The notes beneath the pieces are model-generated. The model ran no database searches. It was not told the DNA's origin and worked only from the letters and a program-made list of their open reading frames with translations. Positions 9,804 to 19,754 of a stretch of DNA of 64,000 nt are shown piece after piece. This DNA is from Pseudomonadaceae bacterium (GTDB lineage: Bacteria > Pseudomonadota > Gammaproteobacteria > Pseudomonadales > Pseudomonadaceae): assembly GCA_030602315.1 (NCBI GenBank), contig JAUVZY010000001.1, positions 124,001 through 188,000 of the forward strand, written 5' to 3'. Each line of letters begins with the position of its first letter. The first letter of the stretch is position 1. The translations under genes and the position numbers were made by a program.

Positions 9804-10436
9804 GTGTGGGAACTGGTGAAGGCGGGCGGCTGGATCATGCTGCCGATCATTCTGTGCTCCATCGCCGCCATCGGCATCACTGCCGAGCGCCTGTGGACGC
9901 TGCGGCCCAATCGCGTGGCGCCCCCGCAACTGCTGGGTCAGGTTTGGAAGCGGCTCAAGGGCCGCAAGATCAACAGTGCGTTTTTGAAAGAACTTCGCGC
10001 TGACTCCCCGCTTGGCGAGCTGTTCGCTGCCGGCCTGGCCAATGCCAAGCATGGCCGCGAAATCATGAAGGAAAGCATTGAGGAGACGGCGGCCCGGATC
10101 ATCCACGGCTTCGAGCGCTACCTCAACGCACTCGGCACCATCGCCGCCACCGCGCCCCTGCTCGGATTGCTGGGTACCGTGCTGGGCATGATCGAGATCT
10201 TCAGCTCGTTCATGGGCTCGGGCATGGCCAATGCGCCGCTTTTGGCCGGCGGCATTGCCAAGGCATTGATCACCACCGCCGCGGGCCTGATGGTGGGTAT
10301 TCCGGCGCTGTTCTTCCACCGGTACCTGCAGCGCCGGGTGGATGAGCTGGTGGTGGGGATGGAGCAGGAAGCGATCAAGCTGGTGGAAATGACCCAGGGC
10401 GATCGCGAGGTCGAGCTGGACGAGGAGCCGGCGTGA
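9804..10436 (+). CDS. exbB: ExbB/TolQ/MotA-family proton channel subunit
   Basis: 210 residues with three predicted membrane spans. The first is near 8-28; the other two form the conserved C-terminal pair around 110-135 and 150-175 (ATAPLLGLLGTVLGMI and AGGIAKALITTAAGLMVGIPALF). ExbB-type proteins pair with ExbD to turn proton flow into mechanical work for TonB-like partners. The GTG at 9804 (MWELVKAGGW) preceded by a G-rich site is preferred; the frame extends further upstream without a good ribosome site. No tonB lies in the operon. The exbD stop/start overlap follows directly, then lpxK. Confidence 0.9.
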   Translation: MWELVKAGGWIMLPIILCSIAAIGITAERLWTLRPNRVAPPQLLGQVWKRLKGRKINSAFLKELRADSPLGELFAAGLANAKHGREIMKESIEETAARIIHGFERYLNALGTIAATAPLLGLLGTVLGMIEIFSSFMGSGMANAPLLAGGIAKALITTAAGLMVGIPALFFHRYLQRRVDELVVGMEQEAIKLVEMTQGDREVELDEEPA

Positions 10437-10864
10437 AATTCCGGCGCAAACCTCGGGAAAACGTCGAGATCAGTCTCGCCCCGCTGATCGACGTCGTGTT
10501 TATCCTGCTGTTGTTCTTCGTGGTGACCACAACCTTCACCCGCGAGACTCAGCTGCGTGTCGACCTGCCGGAAGCGGCCAGCGGCAATCCGCCAGAAAGC
10601 GCCGAACAACGCCAGCTCGAGATTCTCATCGACGCGGAAGGCAAGTTCTCGCTCAACGGCAATGCGCTGGTCGCCAATGACCTGACCACGCTGATGGGCG
10701 CACTGACCCGCGAGTCCGAAGGCGATGCGACGCTTCCGGTGATCATCAGCGCCGATGCACGTACTCCGCACCAGGCGGTGGTGATGGCCATGGATGCGGC
10801 CGGCAAGCTCGGGTTCTCGCAGCTGCGTATCACTACGGTAGAGGCGACTGAGGCGAGGCCTTGA
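10433..10864 (+). CDS. exbD: ExbD/TolR-family proton channel subunit
   Basis: 143 residues with a short cytoplasmic N-terminus rich in basic residues, one membrane span (about 15-37) carrying the conserved proton-path Asp20 ([14 protein letters not shown]), and a periplasmic domain. It overlaps exbB by 4 bases (GTGA), so the two subunits are probably translationally coupled. This is the ExbB-ExbD pair found next to lpxK in Pseudomonas; its energised partner is not encoded nearby. Confidence 0.92.
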   Translation: MKFRRKPRENVEISLAPLIDVVFILLLFFVVTTTFTRETQLRVDLPEAASGNPPESAEQRQLEILIDAEGKFSLNGNALVANDLTTLMGALTRESEGDATLPVIISADARTPHQAVVMAMDAAGKLGFSQLRITTVEATEARP

Positions 10865-11865
10865 GCCGAGTCGGCCAATGGGTGCAGCGTGCCTGGTATC
10901 AGGGCCATCCCCTGCTGCGGGTGCTGGCGCCCCTGGAGCGGTTGTATCGCCATGTAATCGGCCGACGCCGGCAGCGCTTTCTTGACGGCGGTACGCCGGT
11001 TTACCGGGCGCCTGTTCCGCTGATCGTGGTAGGTAACATCACCGTCGGCGGGACTGGCAAGACGCCTCTGATCCTGTGGTTGATCGAGCACCTGCGCGCT
11101 CGCGGGCTGCGCGTGGGGGTGATCAGTCGCGGCTATGGCGCCAAGCCGCCGAGCCTGCCCTGGCGGGTGCGGCCGGGGCAATCGGCAAGTGAGGTCGGTG
11201 ACGAGCCACTGCTGATCGTCGAGCGCACCGGGGTGGCGCTGATGATCGATCCCGAACGTGCCAGGGCCGCGCAGGCGCTGCTGCAGGCCGAACCTATCGA
11301 TATCCTGCTCAGCGACGATGGCCTGCAGCATTATCGTCTGGCGCGCGATCTGGAGCTGGTGCTTGTAGATGCCGCGCGCGGGCTGGGTAATGGGCGCTGC
11401 CTGCCTGCTGGCCCGCTGCGTGAACCGGTAGAGCGGCTGCAGAGTGTCGATGCTGTGCTGTTCAACGGCCAGTCGAAGGATTCGGCACAGGGCTACGGTT
11501 TTTCGCTGCGTCCGCTGGCGCTGGTGCGCCTGTGCGACGAGCAGGCGCTGCCGCTCAGCCATCTGCCGGATGGCCAGACGGTGCATGCGGTGGCGGGGAT
11601 CGGTAATCCCGGACGTTTCTTCACCACGCTCGAAGGGCTAAACTGGCGACCGGTTCCGCATCCGTTCGCCGATCATGCCCGTTACGCTCCGGAAGACCTT
11701 CGTTTCGTTCCCGAGCTGCCGCTGGTCATGACCGAGAAGGATGCGGTCAAATGCCGGTCCTTCGCCTCGTCCGGCTGGTTCTACCTGCGTGTCCAGGCCG
11801 AGCCTTCGGCTGCCTTCGTGGCCTGGCTCGACCAGCAACTGAACCGCCTGCTACCCAATCGCTAA
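10861..11865 (+). CDS. lpxK: Tetraacyldisaccharide 4'-kinase
   Basis: 334 residues. LpxK phosphorylates the 4' position of the lipid A disaccharide at the inner membrane. The P-loop [12 protein letters not shown] (about residues 57-68) and the Walker-B region with [12 protein letters not shown] are present, as is [17 protein letters not shown]. The start is a TTG overlapping the exbD stop (TTGA), giving [17 protein letters not shown], which matches Pseudomonas LpxK N-termini. It is followed by Trm112-like, kdsB and murB, so the operon groups LPS-core and cell-wall precursor steps. Confidence 0.95.
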   Translation: MSRVGQWVQRAWYQGHPLLRVLAPLERLYRHVIGRRRQRFLDGGTPVYRAPVPLIVVGNITVGGTGKTPLILWLIEHLRARGLRVGVISRGYGAKPPSLPWRVRPGQSASEVGDEPLLIVERTGVALMIDPERARAAQALLQAEPIDILLSDDGLQHYRLARDLELVLVDAARGLGNGRCLPAGPLREPVERLQSVDAVLFNGQSKDSAQGYGFSLRPLALVRLCDEQALPLSHLPDGQTVHAVAGIGNPGRFFTTLEGLNWRPVPHPFADHARYAPEDLRFVPELPLVMTEKDAVKCRSFASSGWFYLRVQAEPSAAFVAWLDQQLNRLLPNR

Positions 11866-11905
11866 CCGCCGGCGCTGGCCTGGCGGTCTTTCCCAGGATT
11901 GCCGC

Positions 11906-12091
11906 ATGGATACCAAACTGCTCGATATTCTCGCCTGCCCTTTGTGCAAGGGGCCGCTGAAACTTACGGCCGACAAATCCGAGCTGATCTGCAAGGCCGA
12001 CGCCCTCGCGTTTCCCGTGCGTGACGGCATCCCGGTGATGCTCGAGAGCGAGGCGCGCACCTTGGACGTGGACGAGCGGCTCGATAAATGA
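11906..12091 (+). CDS. Trm112/YcaR-family small protein
   Basis: 61 residues with the family pattern [18 protein letters not shown], then [25 protein letters not shown]. One CxxC pair is seen near the N-terminus and a single further Cys later, so a full four-cysteine zinc site is not present. Trm112-like proteins activate methyltransferases in other organisms; the bacterial YcaR role is not settled. It always sits between lpxK and kdsB in gammaproteobacteria, and its stop overlaps the kdsB ATG (ATGA). Confidence 0.9.
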   Translation: MDTKLLDILACPLCKGPLKLTADKSELICKADALAFPVRDGIPVMLESEARTLDVDERLDK

Positions 12092-12855
12092 CGCCCTCGT
12101 TCATTGTCGTCATTCCGTCTCGCTATGCCTCCAGTCGCCTGCCGGGCAAGCCGCTGCAGGAGATTGCCGGCAAACCGATGGTCCAGCACGTCTGGGAGCA
12201 GGCCTGCCGTAGCGCTGCGGCGCGGGTGGTGGTGGCCACCGACGATGAGCGGATCTACCAGGCGTGCGCTGGCTTTGGGGCTGAGGTGGTGATGACGGCC
12301 GCCGAGCACAACTCCGGTACCGATCGGCTGGCCGAGGTGTCTGAGCGGCTGGGGTTGGCCGCGGATGCCATCGTGGTCAATGTCCAGGGTGATGAGCCAC
12401 TGATTCCGCCGGCGGTGATCGATCAGGTGGCGGTTAATCTGGCTCGCCATCCGGAGGCGGCCATGGCGACCTTGGCTGAGCCGCTGCAGGATGCGCAATC
12501 GCTGTTCAACCCTAACGTGGTGAAAGTGCTCAGTGATGAGCAGGGCCTGGCCCTGACCTTCAGTCGCGCCCCGTTGCCCTGGGCGCGAGATGCGTTTGCA
12601 GTCGATCGGGAGACCTTGCCCGAAGGCGTCCCGTACCGCCGTCACATTGGCATCTACGCTTACCGCGCAGGCTTTCTGGCGGATTTCGTGGCCTGCGGGC
12701 CGTGCTGGCTGGAAAACACCGAATCCCTCGAGCAGCTGCGTGCGCTCTGGCACGGTCAGCGAATTCACGTCGCCGACGCGGTGGAGCCGCCGCCAGCTGG
12801 GGTCGACACGCCGGAGGACCTTGAGCGCGTCCGGCGTCTGCTGGGGCATTCGTGA
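12088..12855 (+). CDS. kdsB: CMP-KDO synthetase
   Basis: 255 residues, typical length. KdsB activates 3-deoxy-manno-octulosonate with CTP for lipid A core addition. The N-terminal nucleotide-binding loop [17 protein letters not shown] is clear, as are [13 protein letters not shown] and the C-terminal [11 protein letters not shown]. It overlaps the Trm112-like gene upstream and the phosphatase gene downstream by 4 bases each, so translation of the three is probably coupled. Confidence 0.97.
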   Translation: MTPSFIVVIPSRYASSRLPGKPLQEIAGKPMVQHVWEQACRSAAARVVVATDDERIYQACAGFGAEVVMTAAEHNSGTDRLAEVSERLGLAADAIVVNVQGDEPLIPPAVIDQVAVNLARHPEAAMATLAEPLQDAQSLFNPNVVKVLSDEQGLALTFSRAPLPWARDAFAVDRETLPEGVPYRRHIGIYAYRAGFLADFVACGPCWLENTESLEQLRALWHGQRIHVADAVEPPPAGVDTPEDLERVRRLLGHS

Positions 12856-13319
12856 ACATTCTGTTCGTCTGTCTCGGCAATATCTGTCGCTCCCCGACCG
12901 CTGAAGGCGTGTTTCGCCTTCGCTTGCAGCAGGCGGGAGTCGAGCATTGCCTCGTTGATTCTGCCGGTACAGCCGGCTGGCATGAAGGCAAGGCGCCTGA
13001 TAGCCGCACCTGCCGGGCAGCGCGCACTCGTGGCTATGAGCTCGGTACGCTGCGGGCTCGACAGTTTCGCGTGGAAGACTTTCAGCGCTTCGACCTGATT
13101 CTGGCGATGGATCGAAGCAATCTGGCGTATCTTCTCAGCTTGAGGCCGCGCGAATGCCGGGCGCAGCTCGATCTGTTGCTTGCTCGTTACGGGCTTGAGA
13201 TCGATGAAGTGCCGGATCCGTATTATGGGGGGGAGCAGGGTTTCGAGCAGGTGCTCGACCTGATCGAGCGTGCCTGTGATGGTTTGCTCGCCGAAGTGCG
13301 GAGGGCGGCGTGTCGCTGA
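12852..13319 (+). CDS. Low-molecular-weight protein tyrosine phosphatase
   Basis: 155 residues. The active-site loop C(X)5R is at the extreme N-terminus ([11 protein letters not shown], Cys7 and Arg13) and the general-acid loop is VPDPYYGG near residue 120. The family includes Wzb/Etp-like phosphatases acting on BY-kinases and also arsenate reductases. No BY-kinase lies nearby, so the target is unknown. The GTG start overlaps the kdsB stop, and its own end overlaps murB by 10 bases. Confidence 0.92.
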   Translation: MNILFVCLGNICRSPTAEGVFRLRLQQAGVEHCLVDSAGTAGWHEGKAPDSRTCRAARTRGYELGTLRARQFRVEDFQRFDLILAMDRSNLAYLLSLRPRECRAQLDLLLARYGLEIDEVPDPYYGGEQGFEQVLDLIERACDGLLAEVRRAACR

Positions 13320-14329
13320 ATCTGTCCGAATATGTTGACCTGCGACCTTTCAACACCTTTGGTGTTTCGGTCATCGGCCGTCGGCTGATCGAGGCGCAGG
13401 ATGAGCAGCAGGTGCGCGATGCGCTGGAGTTGGCCCGCGGCAGCGGCTGGCCGGTGCTGGTGCTCGGTGGGGGCAGCAACCTGCTGCTGACCCGCGACGT
13501 CGATGCGCTGATCCTGCGCATGTGCACCCGTGGAGTCCGTGTGCTCGGCGACGACGGCGTACAGGTGGTCGTTGAGGCCGAGGCGGGTGAGTGCTGGCAT
13601 CCCTTTGTGCGTCAGACCCTTGCCATGGGGCTCTGCGGCCTGGAAAACCTCAGCTTGATCCCCGGTACCGTCGGCGCGGCCCCGATTCAGAACATCGGCG
13701 CGTACGGCGTGGAAATCAAGGATGTCTTCGCTGGCCTCACTGCGATTGATATGCGCAGCGGGGAAACCCGTGACTTTTCGCCCGCCGAATGCGAGTTCGG
13801 CTACCGCGAGAGCCGGTTCAAGCGCGAAGCTGGGCGCTGGCTGATTCTACGGGTCCGTTTCGCACTGAGCCGCACAGCCCGGCTTAAGCTCGATTACGGC
13901 CCGTTGCGTCAACGCCTGCAGGAACGGGGTATCAGCGCTCCCGGGCCGCAGGATGTGAGTCGCGCGGTTTGCGCAATTCGTCAGGAAAAGCTCCCTGATC
14001 CCAAGGTGCTGGGCAACGCCGGCAGCTTCTTCAAGAACCCGGTGGTTTCGGCCGAGGCCGCCGAGCGCCTGCGCCTCGAGTATCCGGATCTGATCGGCTA
14101 CCCGCAGGCGGATGGCAGGGTGAAGCTCGCCGCTGGCTGGTTGATCGAGAAGGCCGGTTGGAAAGGTGTGCGTGAAGGTGACGCCGGTGTGCACAGCTTG
14201 CAGGCGCTGGTGTTGGTCAACTACGGCCAGGCGAGCGGCGAGCAGCTGCTTCAGTTGGCGCGCAAGATCCAGGCGGACATCCAGGCGCGTTTTGCCGTCG
14301 AGCTTGAGATAGAGCCGGTTGCGCTCTGA
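13310..14329 (+). CDS. murB: UDP-N-acetylenolpyruvoylglucosamine reductase
   Basis: 339 residues of the type I MurB family. It reduces the enolpyruvyl group to make UDP-MurNAc for peptidoglycan. The FAD-binding part shows VLGGGSNLLL and IPGTVGAAPIQNIGAYG. The catalytic serine lies in NAGSFFKNP and the C-terminal glutamate region is VELEIEP. The GTG start overlaps the phosphatase gene by 10 bases, ending the exbB-to-murB operon. It converges with the next gene. Confidence 0.97.
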   Translation: MSLNLSEYVDLRPFNTFGVSVIGRRLIEAQDEQQVRDALELARGSGWPVLVLGGGSNLLLTRDVDALILRMCTRGVRVLGDDGVQVVVEAEAGECWHPFVRQTLAMGLCGLENLSLIPGTVGAAPIQNIGAYGVEIKDVFAGLTAIDMRSGETRDFSPAECEFGYRESRFKREAGRWLILRVRFALSRTARLKLDYGPLRQRLQERGISAPGPQDVSRAVCAIRQEKLPDPKVLGNAGSFFKNPVVSAEAAERLRLEYPDLIGYPQADGRVKLAAGWLIEKAGWKGVREGDAGVHSLQALVLVNYGQASGEQLLQLARKIQADIQARFAVELEIEPVAL

Positions 14330-14346
14330 GCCGGCGTAAGGCTCAG
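14326..14346. terminator. Palindrome at convergent murB / glutamate-synthase-like ends
   Basis: CTGAGCC (14326-14332) pairs with GGCTCAG (14340-14346), loop of 7. Both TGA stops are in the arms. No T tract is seen, so a termination role is only possible. Confidence 0.3.
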
Positions 14347-16028
14347 CTGGTCACCGGCTCGGTTTCTGTCTGAGCGCCGACATTTGCCAGGGCTTCCCAG
14401 CTAGGTGCGCTTTCTGCGCTGGTCGCCTGCGCGAGCGGCTCGAAGCTTTCGGCCTGCGCCATTTCCCACAGCGCGGGGTAGAGATCGCCGGGTGCCGTGC
14501 CGCTTAGCAGGGAGCCTGGTTCAAGAAAAGTGTGCAGCTGAGACAGCAGCTTGATCTCGGTTCCCGACACCCGTCGCGCCAGATGGTGGGCGCCCAGCTG
14601 CGCAGGCGAGGAGAGCCCCGCCGCCGCCAGCATCTCCGCCAGCGCGTGCAGGGTGTTGCGGTGATAGTTGTACACCCGCTCGGCCTTGTCAGGGACTACC
14701 AGCGCGCGTTGGCGCAGCGGATCCTGCGTTGCCACGCCGGTGGGGCAGCGGTTGGTATGGCAGCTCTGGGACTGGATGCAGCCGATGGCGAACATGAAGC
14801 CGCGCGCGGAGTTGGCCCAGTCGGCCCCGGTAGCCAGGACGCTGGCGATATCGAATGCGCTGACGATCTTGCCGCTAGCGCCGATCTTGATGTGTTGGCG
14901 CAGGCCGATACCCACCAGCGTGTTGTGCACGAACAGCAGTCCCTCGCGCAGAGGCAGGCCGATGTGGTTGGTGAACTCCAGCGGTGCCGCGCCTGTGCCG
15001 CCTTCCTTGCCATCGACGACCACGAAGTCGGGGTAGATGCCTGACTTGAGCATGGCCTTGGCGATGGCCATGAACTCCCAGGGGTGACCGATACAGAGTT
15101 TGAAGCCCACCGGCTTGCCGCCGCTTAGCTCGCGCAGACGAGCCAGGAAAGCCAGCAGCTCGAGCGGGGTGGAGAAGCTGCTGTGCGAAGCCGGCGACAC
15201 GCAGTCGCGGTCGGTCGGAATGCCGCGGGTCGCGGCGATTTCCGCGGTGATCTTGTGCTTGGGCAGGATACCGCCATGGCCAGGCTTGGCACCCTGGCTC
15301 AGTTTGACTTCGATCATCTTCACCTGCGGCGAGCTCGCCTGTTGGGCGAAGCGCGCCGGATCGAAATTGCCCTCGCTGTCGCGGCAGCCGAAATAGCCAC
15401 TGCCCAGCTCCCAGATCAGATCGCCACCGTGTTCGCGGTGATAGGTGCTGATGCTGCCTTCGCCGGTGTCGTGTGCGAACGCGCCGAGTCGAGCACCCTT
15501 GTTCAGCGCGCGGATCGCATTGGCGCTAAGCGATCCGAAGCTCATTGCAGAAATATTGAAGATCGAGGCGGAGTAAGGCTGGGTGCACTGCGGGCCGCCG
15601 ATGGTGACCCTGAATTCTTCGGGGTCGCGCACAGGCGCAGGCTTGATCGCGTGGCCCATAAACTCGTAGCCGCTGTTATACACGTCGAGCAGAGTGCCGA
15701 ATGGCTTGTCGGCATTCTGATTTTTGGAGCGTGCGTAGACCAGGGAACGTTGCGCTCGGGAGAAGGGCAGTTGTTCACTGTCCCCTTCGAGCAGGTACTG
15801 GCGGATTTCCGGACGAATCGATTCGACCAGATAGCGGATGTTGCCGACGACCGGATAGTTGCGGCGAATGGCCTGACGGGGCTGGCGCATGTCCACGATG
15901 CCGAGCGCCGTCAGGGCCGCGCTGACCAGGGTCAGCGGCCACAGCTCTTCAAGCCAGAACAGGGACAAGAGGGTGCATGCCGCGCAGCCGACAAATACGG
16001 CATAGCGGCCAAGCAGGGATACGTTCAT
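14343..16028 (-). CDS. FMN-binding glutamate-synthase-family protein
   Basis: 561 residues. Two N-terminal hydrophobic segments (about 10-45) suggest membrane attachment. The body matches the FMN/FeS synthase domain of GltB: FGSLSANAIRALNKGA, EVKLSQGAKPGHGG, VVDGKEGGTGAAPLEF, and a cysteine cluster IGCIQSQSCHTNRCPTGVATQD. It lacks the glutaminase domain of true GltB and no gltD is adjacent, so it is not an ordinary glutamate synthase. Such stand-alone proteins are common but uncharacterised oxidoreductases. In PAO1, as I remember it, murB and rne are direct neighbours; here this gene separates them. Confidence 0.88.
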   Translation of the reverse strand: MNVSLLGRYAVFVGCAACTLLSLFWLEELWPLTLVSAALTALGIVDMRQPRQAIRRNYPVVGNIRYLVESIRPEIRQYLLEGDSEQLPFSRAQRSLVYARSKNQNADKPFGTLLDVYNSGYEFMGHAIKPAPVRDPEEFRVTIGGPQCTQPYSASIFNISAMSFGSLSANAIRALNKGARLGAFAHDTGEGSISTYHREHGGDLIWELGSGYFGCRDSEGNFDPARFAQQASSPQVKMIEVKLSQGAKPGHGGILPKHKITAEIAATRGIPTDRDCVSPASHSSFSTPLELLAFLARLRELSGGKPVGFKLCIGHPWEFMAIAKAMLKSGIYPDFVVVDGKEGGTGAAPLEFTNHIGLPLREGLLFVHNTLVGIGLRQHIKIGASGKIVSAFDIASVLATGADWANSARGFMFAIGCIQSQSCHTNRCPTGVATQDPLRQRALVVPDKAERVYNYHRNTLHALAEMLAAAGLSSPAQLGAHHLARRVSGTEIKLLSQLHTFLEPGSLLSGTAPGDLYPALWEMAQAESFEPLAQATSAESAPSWEALANVGAQTETEPVTS

Positions 16029-16114
16029 CTGGCGATCTCATGCGGATTGGCGCCGGTCAGGGCGATATCATCAGGCTATCGCAGAAGCGGGTCAGGTTGA
16101 ATCCGAGTGAAAAC

Positions 16115-16143
16115 GAAAAAGGGATGCCGAGGCATCCCTTTTT
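16115..16143 (-). terminator. Strong terminator after rne
   Basis: A perfect inverted repeat with A and T tracts on both sides: GGGATGCC (16121-16128), loop GA, GGCATCCC (16131-16138), flanked by AAAAA and TTTTT. Read on the minus strand it ends the rne transcript 15 bases past the stop codon and can also work in the other direction. Confidence 0.9.
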
Positions 16144-16157
16144 CTGTCCCTGACCGA

Positions 16158-19100
16158 TCAGGCGTCGCGCTTGCCTGGCTGCTCGGGCTCTTCACTCACC
16201 TCTGGCAGATGCTCCGCACCTGCATTGCTGCTGTCGGCGGGCGCCATTGCTTGCGGTTTCTGGCTATCGGTCGGCTCTACCGCAACCTCGGCTTCGGCCT
16301 CCAGCGGAGTCAGCGGTTCGACCTGCACAGGCGTTTCTGGCGCCGCTTGTTCCAGCGGCTCCACGACCGGCGCGCTAACCACGATTTCCGGGCTGGCGGG
16401 AGCCAGGTCGGCCGCTACAGCGGGCTGCGCTGGCTCTTCGGCAGGTACTGCCGCAGCCGCGGCAGCCGCTTCACGGGCAAGACGCTCCTCCTCGCGCTGG
16501 CGGCGACGACGCTCACGCGGGTCGTTGGCAGCCCGGCCTGTGCTGCTGGCGCTGGTGGAAGGCTGCTCGGGCTCGGCAACCGCTTCAGTCGCTGCGCTTG
16601 CTTGATGTTCTTGCGGTTCGATCTGCTCTTGCACTTCGCTGGTAAGCGGGGCGACCGGAGCGACCGGTTGCGTGTCGGCTTCTGCGCTGTGCTCGAGCGT
16701 TACCTCGACGGCGACCGGCTCCTGCGCTGCAGGTTGCTCGGGCTGCACTTGCGGCTCTTGCAGCGCTTCGCTGGCGACGGCTACCGGCGCGATCGCGGGC
16801 TCTTCAACCTCGCTGGGCGCCAAGCCCGGCTCGTTCGAGTCGGCAATACCGGTTGCGGCAACGGCAGCGGTGGCGGCGACGACCAGCGGCTCGGGTTTGA
16901 CCGGGCGCTCCTGCTCGCCAGTATCGTCCTGCTCGGCCGGCGCATCGCCTTGTCCATTCACGTCGCGCTGACGCTCACGGCGATTGCTGCGACGACGCTG
17001 GCCGCGCGAGCGGCGGCGTGGGCGCTCCTCATCCCCATTGTCGGTGTCGTCGGCAGAGGTTTCTTCGCCTTCCTGCAGGGCTTCTTCGACTGGCGCTTCA
17101 GGTTCCACTTCCGCACGCGGCTTGCGTTCTTCGCGCGGCGGGCGCGGTTTGCGCTCGGTGCGCTCTTCGGCCACGGGAGCGGAGGCGGCCGCTTCGTTAG
17201 CTTCGGCAGCGACAGCGGCCTGCGCGGTGCTCGCCTCGGCTACCTCGAGTGCCGGGCGCAGTTCGCGCTTGCGCTCTTCGCGCGGCGGGCGCTCGCGGCG
17301 CGGCTGGCTTTCCACTGCCTCGGCGGCTGCCTCGCGCGGCTTGCGCTCTTCGCGCGGCGGGCGCGGGGCGCGCTCTTCGCGCGCCTGGCGTTCTTCTCGG
17401 GGCTTGCGCTCGTCATCACGCGAACGGTCGCGTTCACGGTGATCACGGCGGCGATTCTGCTGACGACCGCTGCGGCGCTCGTCGTTGCGCGGCGAGCGAT
17501 TGCTGGTCGCAGGCTTTTGCGCGTCGGCAGGCTTTTCTTCTTCCTTGCTGCCGGCGAAAAGACTGACCAGCGACTTGACCAGGCCCTTGAACAGACCCGG
17601 TTGAGCGACCGGAGCGGGCGCCGGAGCCGGCTCGCTCGCCTCTACCGGAACCGGTGCCGCGGCGCGCGGCGGAACAGTCTTGACCGCTGCCTCCTGACGG
17701 ACCAGTGTGCGGGTCGCGCTGACCGGCTGAACTTCTTCGACTTCGCCGGGAGCCATTTCATAGCTGTGGTGGCCGGCGAGCAGATCGGGGTTGTCATCCC
17801 GCAGGCGCTGGACTTCGAAGTGCGGCGTTTCCAGGTGATCGTCTGGCAGGATGAAGATGCGCGCACGGGTGCGCAGTTCGATCTTGGTGATCGCGTTGCG
17901 CTTTTCGTTGAGCAGGAAGGCGGCGACCTGGAACGGCACGCGGGCGCGGACCTCGGCGGTGCGATCCTTCAGCGCTTCTTCTTCGATCAGGCGCAGGATT
18001 GCCAGCGACAGCGACTCGACATCGCGGATGATGCCCTGACCGTTGCAACGCGGGCAGACGATGCCACTGGTCTCGCCCAGCGAGGGGCGCAGGCGCTGGC
18101 GGGACATTTCGAGCAGGCCGAAGCGCGAAATGCGACCGATCTGCACGCGAGCGCGGTCAGCCTCCAGCGCTTCGCGCATGCGGTCCTCCACGGCGCGCTG
18201 GTTCTTCGCCGGGGTCATGTCAATGAAGTCGATGACGATCAGGCCGCCGATGTCACGCAGGCGCAACTGGCGGGCGATTTCCTCGGCCGCTTCCAGGTTG
18301 GTCTGCAGGGCAGTTTCTTCGATATCGCCGCCTTTGGTGGCGCGCGCCGAGTTGATGTCGATCGATACCAGCGCTTCGGTCGGGTCGATCACGATGGAGC
18401 CGCCGGAGGGCAGCTTCACTTCGCGCTGGAAGGCCGTTTCGATCTGGCTTTCGATCTGGAAGCGGTTGAACAGCGGAACGCTGTCTTCGTACAGCTTGAT
18501 CTTGCTGGCGTACTGCGGCATGACCTGGCGGATGAACGACAGCGCTTCCTCCTGGGCCTCGACGCTGTCGACCAGCACTTCGCCGATGTCTTGGCGCAGG
18601 TAGTCGCGAATCGCGCGGATGATGACGTTCGATTCCTGGTAGATCAGAAATGGCGCAGCGCGGTCAGCGGAGGCTTCCTTGATCGCACTCCACAGCTGCA
18701 GCAGGTAGTCCAGGTCCCATTGCAGTTCTTCGCTGCTGCGGCCAAGGCCGGCAGTGCGCACGATCAGACCCATGTCGGTGGGAACGTCGAGGCCATTGAG
18801 GGCTTCGCGCAGTTCATTGCGCTCTTCGCCTTCGATGCGCCGCGAAATGCCGCCGGCGCGCGGGTTATTTGGCATCAGTACCAGATAACGGCCGGCGAGG
18901 CTGATGAAGGTGGTCAGTGCTGCGCCCTTGTTGCCGCGCTCTTCCTTTTCGACCTGGACGATGACTTCCTGGCCTTCCTTGAGCACTTCCTTGATGTTGA
19001 CGCGACCTTCGGGCGCCTTGGAGAAGTATTCGCGGGAGATTTCCTTGAGGGGCAGGAAACCGTGGCGTTCGGCGCCAAAATCGACGAAGGCGGCTTCGAG

Positions 19101-19256
19101 GCTCGGCTCGATGCGCGTAATACGGCCTTTGTAGATGTTGGCCTTCTTCTGTTCGCGCGAACCGGACTCGATGTCCAGGTCATACAGGCGCTGCCCATCT
19201 ACGAGGGCGACACGCAACTCTTCGGGCTGAGTTGCGTTGATCAGCATTCTTTTCAT
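16158..19256 (-). CDS. rne: Ribonuclease E
   Basis: 1032 residues. RNase E is the main mRNA-decay and rRNA/tRNA-processing endonuclease and the degradosome scaffold. The catalytic half holds the S1 domain (about 38-120), the DNase I-like site with Asp300 ([10 protein letters not shown]) and Asp343 (IVIDFIDMT), and the Zn-link CPRC (Cys401, Cys404). The C-terminal half, from about 510, is low-complexity: Arg/Glu/Pro-rich (RNA-binding and partner sites), then Glu/Ala/Pro/Val-rich. Start ATG 19256 gives [10 protein letters not shown], the invariant start of the family; a longer frame to 19295 is rejected. No good ribosome site precedes it. Controlled by a roughly 500-nt leader. Confidence 0.97.
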   Translation of the reverse strand: MKRMLINATQPEELRVALVDGQRLYDLDIESGSREQKKANIYKGRITRIEPSLEAAFVDFGAERHGFLPLKEISREYFSKAPEGRVNIKEVLKEGQEVIVQVEKEERGNKGAALTTFISLAGRYLVLMPNNPRAGGISRRIEGEERNELREALNGLDVPTDMGLIVRTAGLGRSSEELQWDLDYLLQLWSAIKEASADRAAPFLIYQESNVIIRAIRDYLRQDIGEVLVDSVEAQEEALSFIRQVMPQYASKIKLYEDSVPLFNRFQIESQIETAFQREVKLPSGGSIVIDPTEALVSIDINSARATKGGDIEETALQTNLEAAEEIARQLRLRDIGGLIVIDFIDMTPAKNQRAVEDRMREALEADRARVQIGRISRFGLLEMSRQRLRPSLGETSGIVCPRCNGQGIIRDVESLSLAILRLIEEEALKDRTAEVRARVPFQVAAFLLNEKRNAITKIELRTRARIFILPDDHLETPHFEVQRLRDDNPDLLAGHHSYEMAPGEVEEVQPVSATRTLVRQEAAVKTVPPRAAAPVPVEASEPAPAPAPVAQPGLFKGLVKSLVSLFAGSKEEEKPADAQKPATSNRSPRNDERRSGRQQNRRRDHRERDRSRDDERKPREERQAREERAPRPPREERKPREAAAEAVESQPRRERPPREERKRELRPALEVAEASTAQAAVAAEANEAAASAPVAEERTERKPRPPREERKPRAEVEPEAPVEEALQEGEETSADDTDNGDEERPRRRSRGQRRRSNRRERQRDVNGQGDAPAEQDDTGEQERPVKPEPLVVAATAAVAATGIADSNEPGLAPSEVEEPAIAPVAVASEALQEPQVQPEQPAAQEPVAVEVTLEHSAEADTQPVAPVAPLTSEVQEQIEPQEHQASAATEAVAEPEQPSTSASSTGRAANDPRERRRRQREEERLAREAAAAAAAVPAEEPAQPAVAADLAPASPEIVVSAPVVEPLEQAAPETPVQVEPLTPLEAEAEVAVEPTDSQKPQAMAPADSSNAGAEHLPEVSEEPEQPGKRDA
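17121..17364 (-). repeat. Three near-identical 25-nt direct repeats in the rne scaffold region
   Basis: Copies at 17121-17145, 17268-17292 and 17340-17364. The second and third are identical and the first differs at one base. On the minus strand they encode RPPREERK, part of the Arg/Glu/Pro-rich RNA-binding segment of RNase E. Confidence 0.85.
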
Positions 19257-19754
19257 GTAGTACCAATCTGGTTTCCGGGCTTCCGGAAACGGCAATCGGC
19301 ACCCACGACTCTCGCGGTCGGTGTCCGGTGCGTATCAGCCTTGTCTATACCAGGCTGTGTCCAGCGGCGTTCGGTCTTGCCGGGCCGCGACTACGTCTCC
19401 TGCTTGCTGTATGTACGACAGAAGCACTGAATCAGGAGGAGGAATCAACCTTCCGTCGCGGACGGGACAAACGTCTGTATAAGCCGGTGCTACGCAGACG
19501 GAAGGCTATGCATCTCCACCCAACACTCAATCCATAGAAAATCGGGTGCCGCTCGCTGAATCCGGGAGCGGTTGGCTATTTTGCGAGTGCCCCAGCGGGG
19601 TTCGCAGCATGTCTAGCAAGGCTGGTTACGGGGACCTTTTTCCGGTTCGGTGCAGGACCCTTGTGGGCGGCCTTAATGCCCTTGAGCATTTTTGCGTTGG
19701 ATCGGCGTCGGCGTATCAGTCGAGAGCCTGCGGATCCAAGCCGCTTTTGACGGC
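19257..19754 (-). promoter_or_regulatory. Long 5' leader of rne
   Basis: About 500 nt between the predicted rne promoter and its ATG hold no credible gene. Several hairpins are visible. A 5'-terminal stem pairs 19752-19759 (GGCTCTCG) with 19721-19728 (CGAGAGCC) and contains an inner GCGG/CCGC stem. A middle pairing joins CCTTCCGTC and GACGGAAGG near 19450-19505. A perfect 8-bp stem, GTTTCCGG (19271-19278) with CCGGAAAC (19283-19290), lies just before the start codon. In E. coli the rne leader (361 nt) mediates autoregulation by RNase E cleavage; the same role here is inferred from length and structure, not homology. Confidence 0.65.

Noticed and set aside
16107-19430. Plus-strand open frame of 1107 codons opposite rne
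   Set aside because: The minus strand encodes a complete RNase E with all active-site residues; the plus frame has low-complexity composition with no domain and arises from GC-rich codon pattern.
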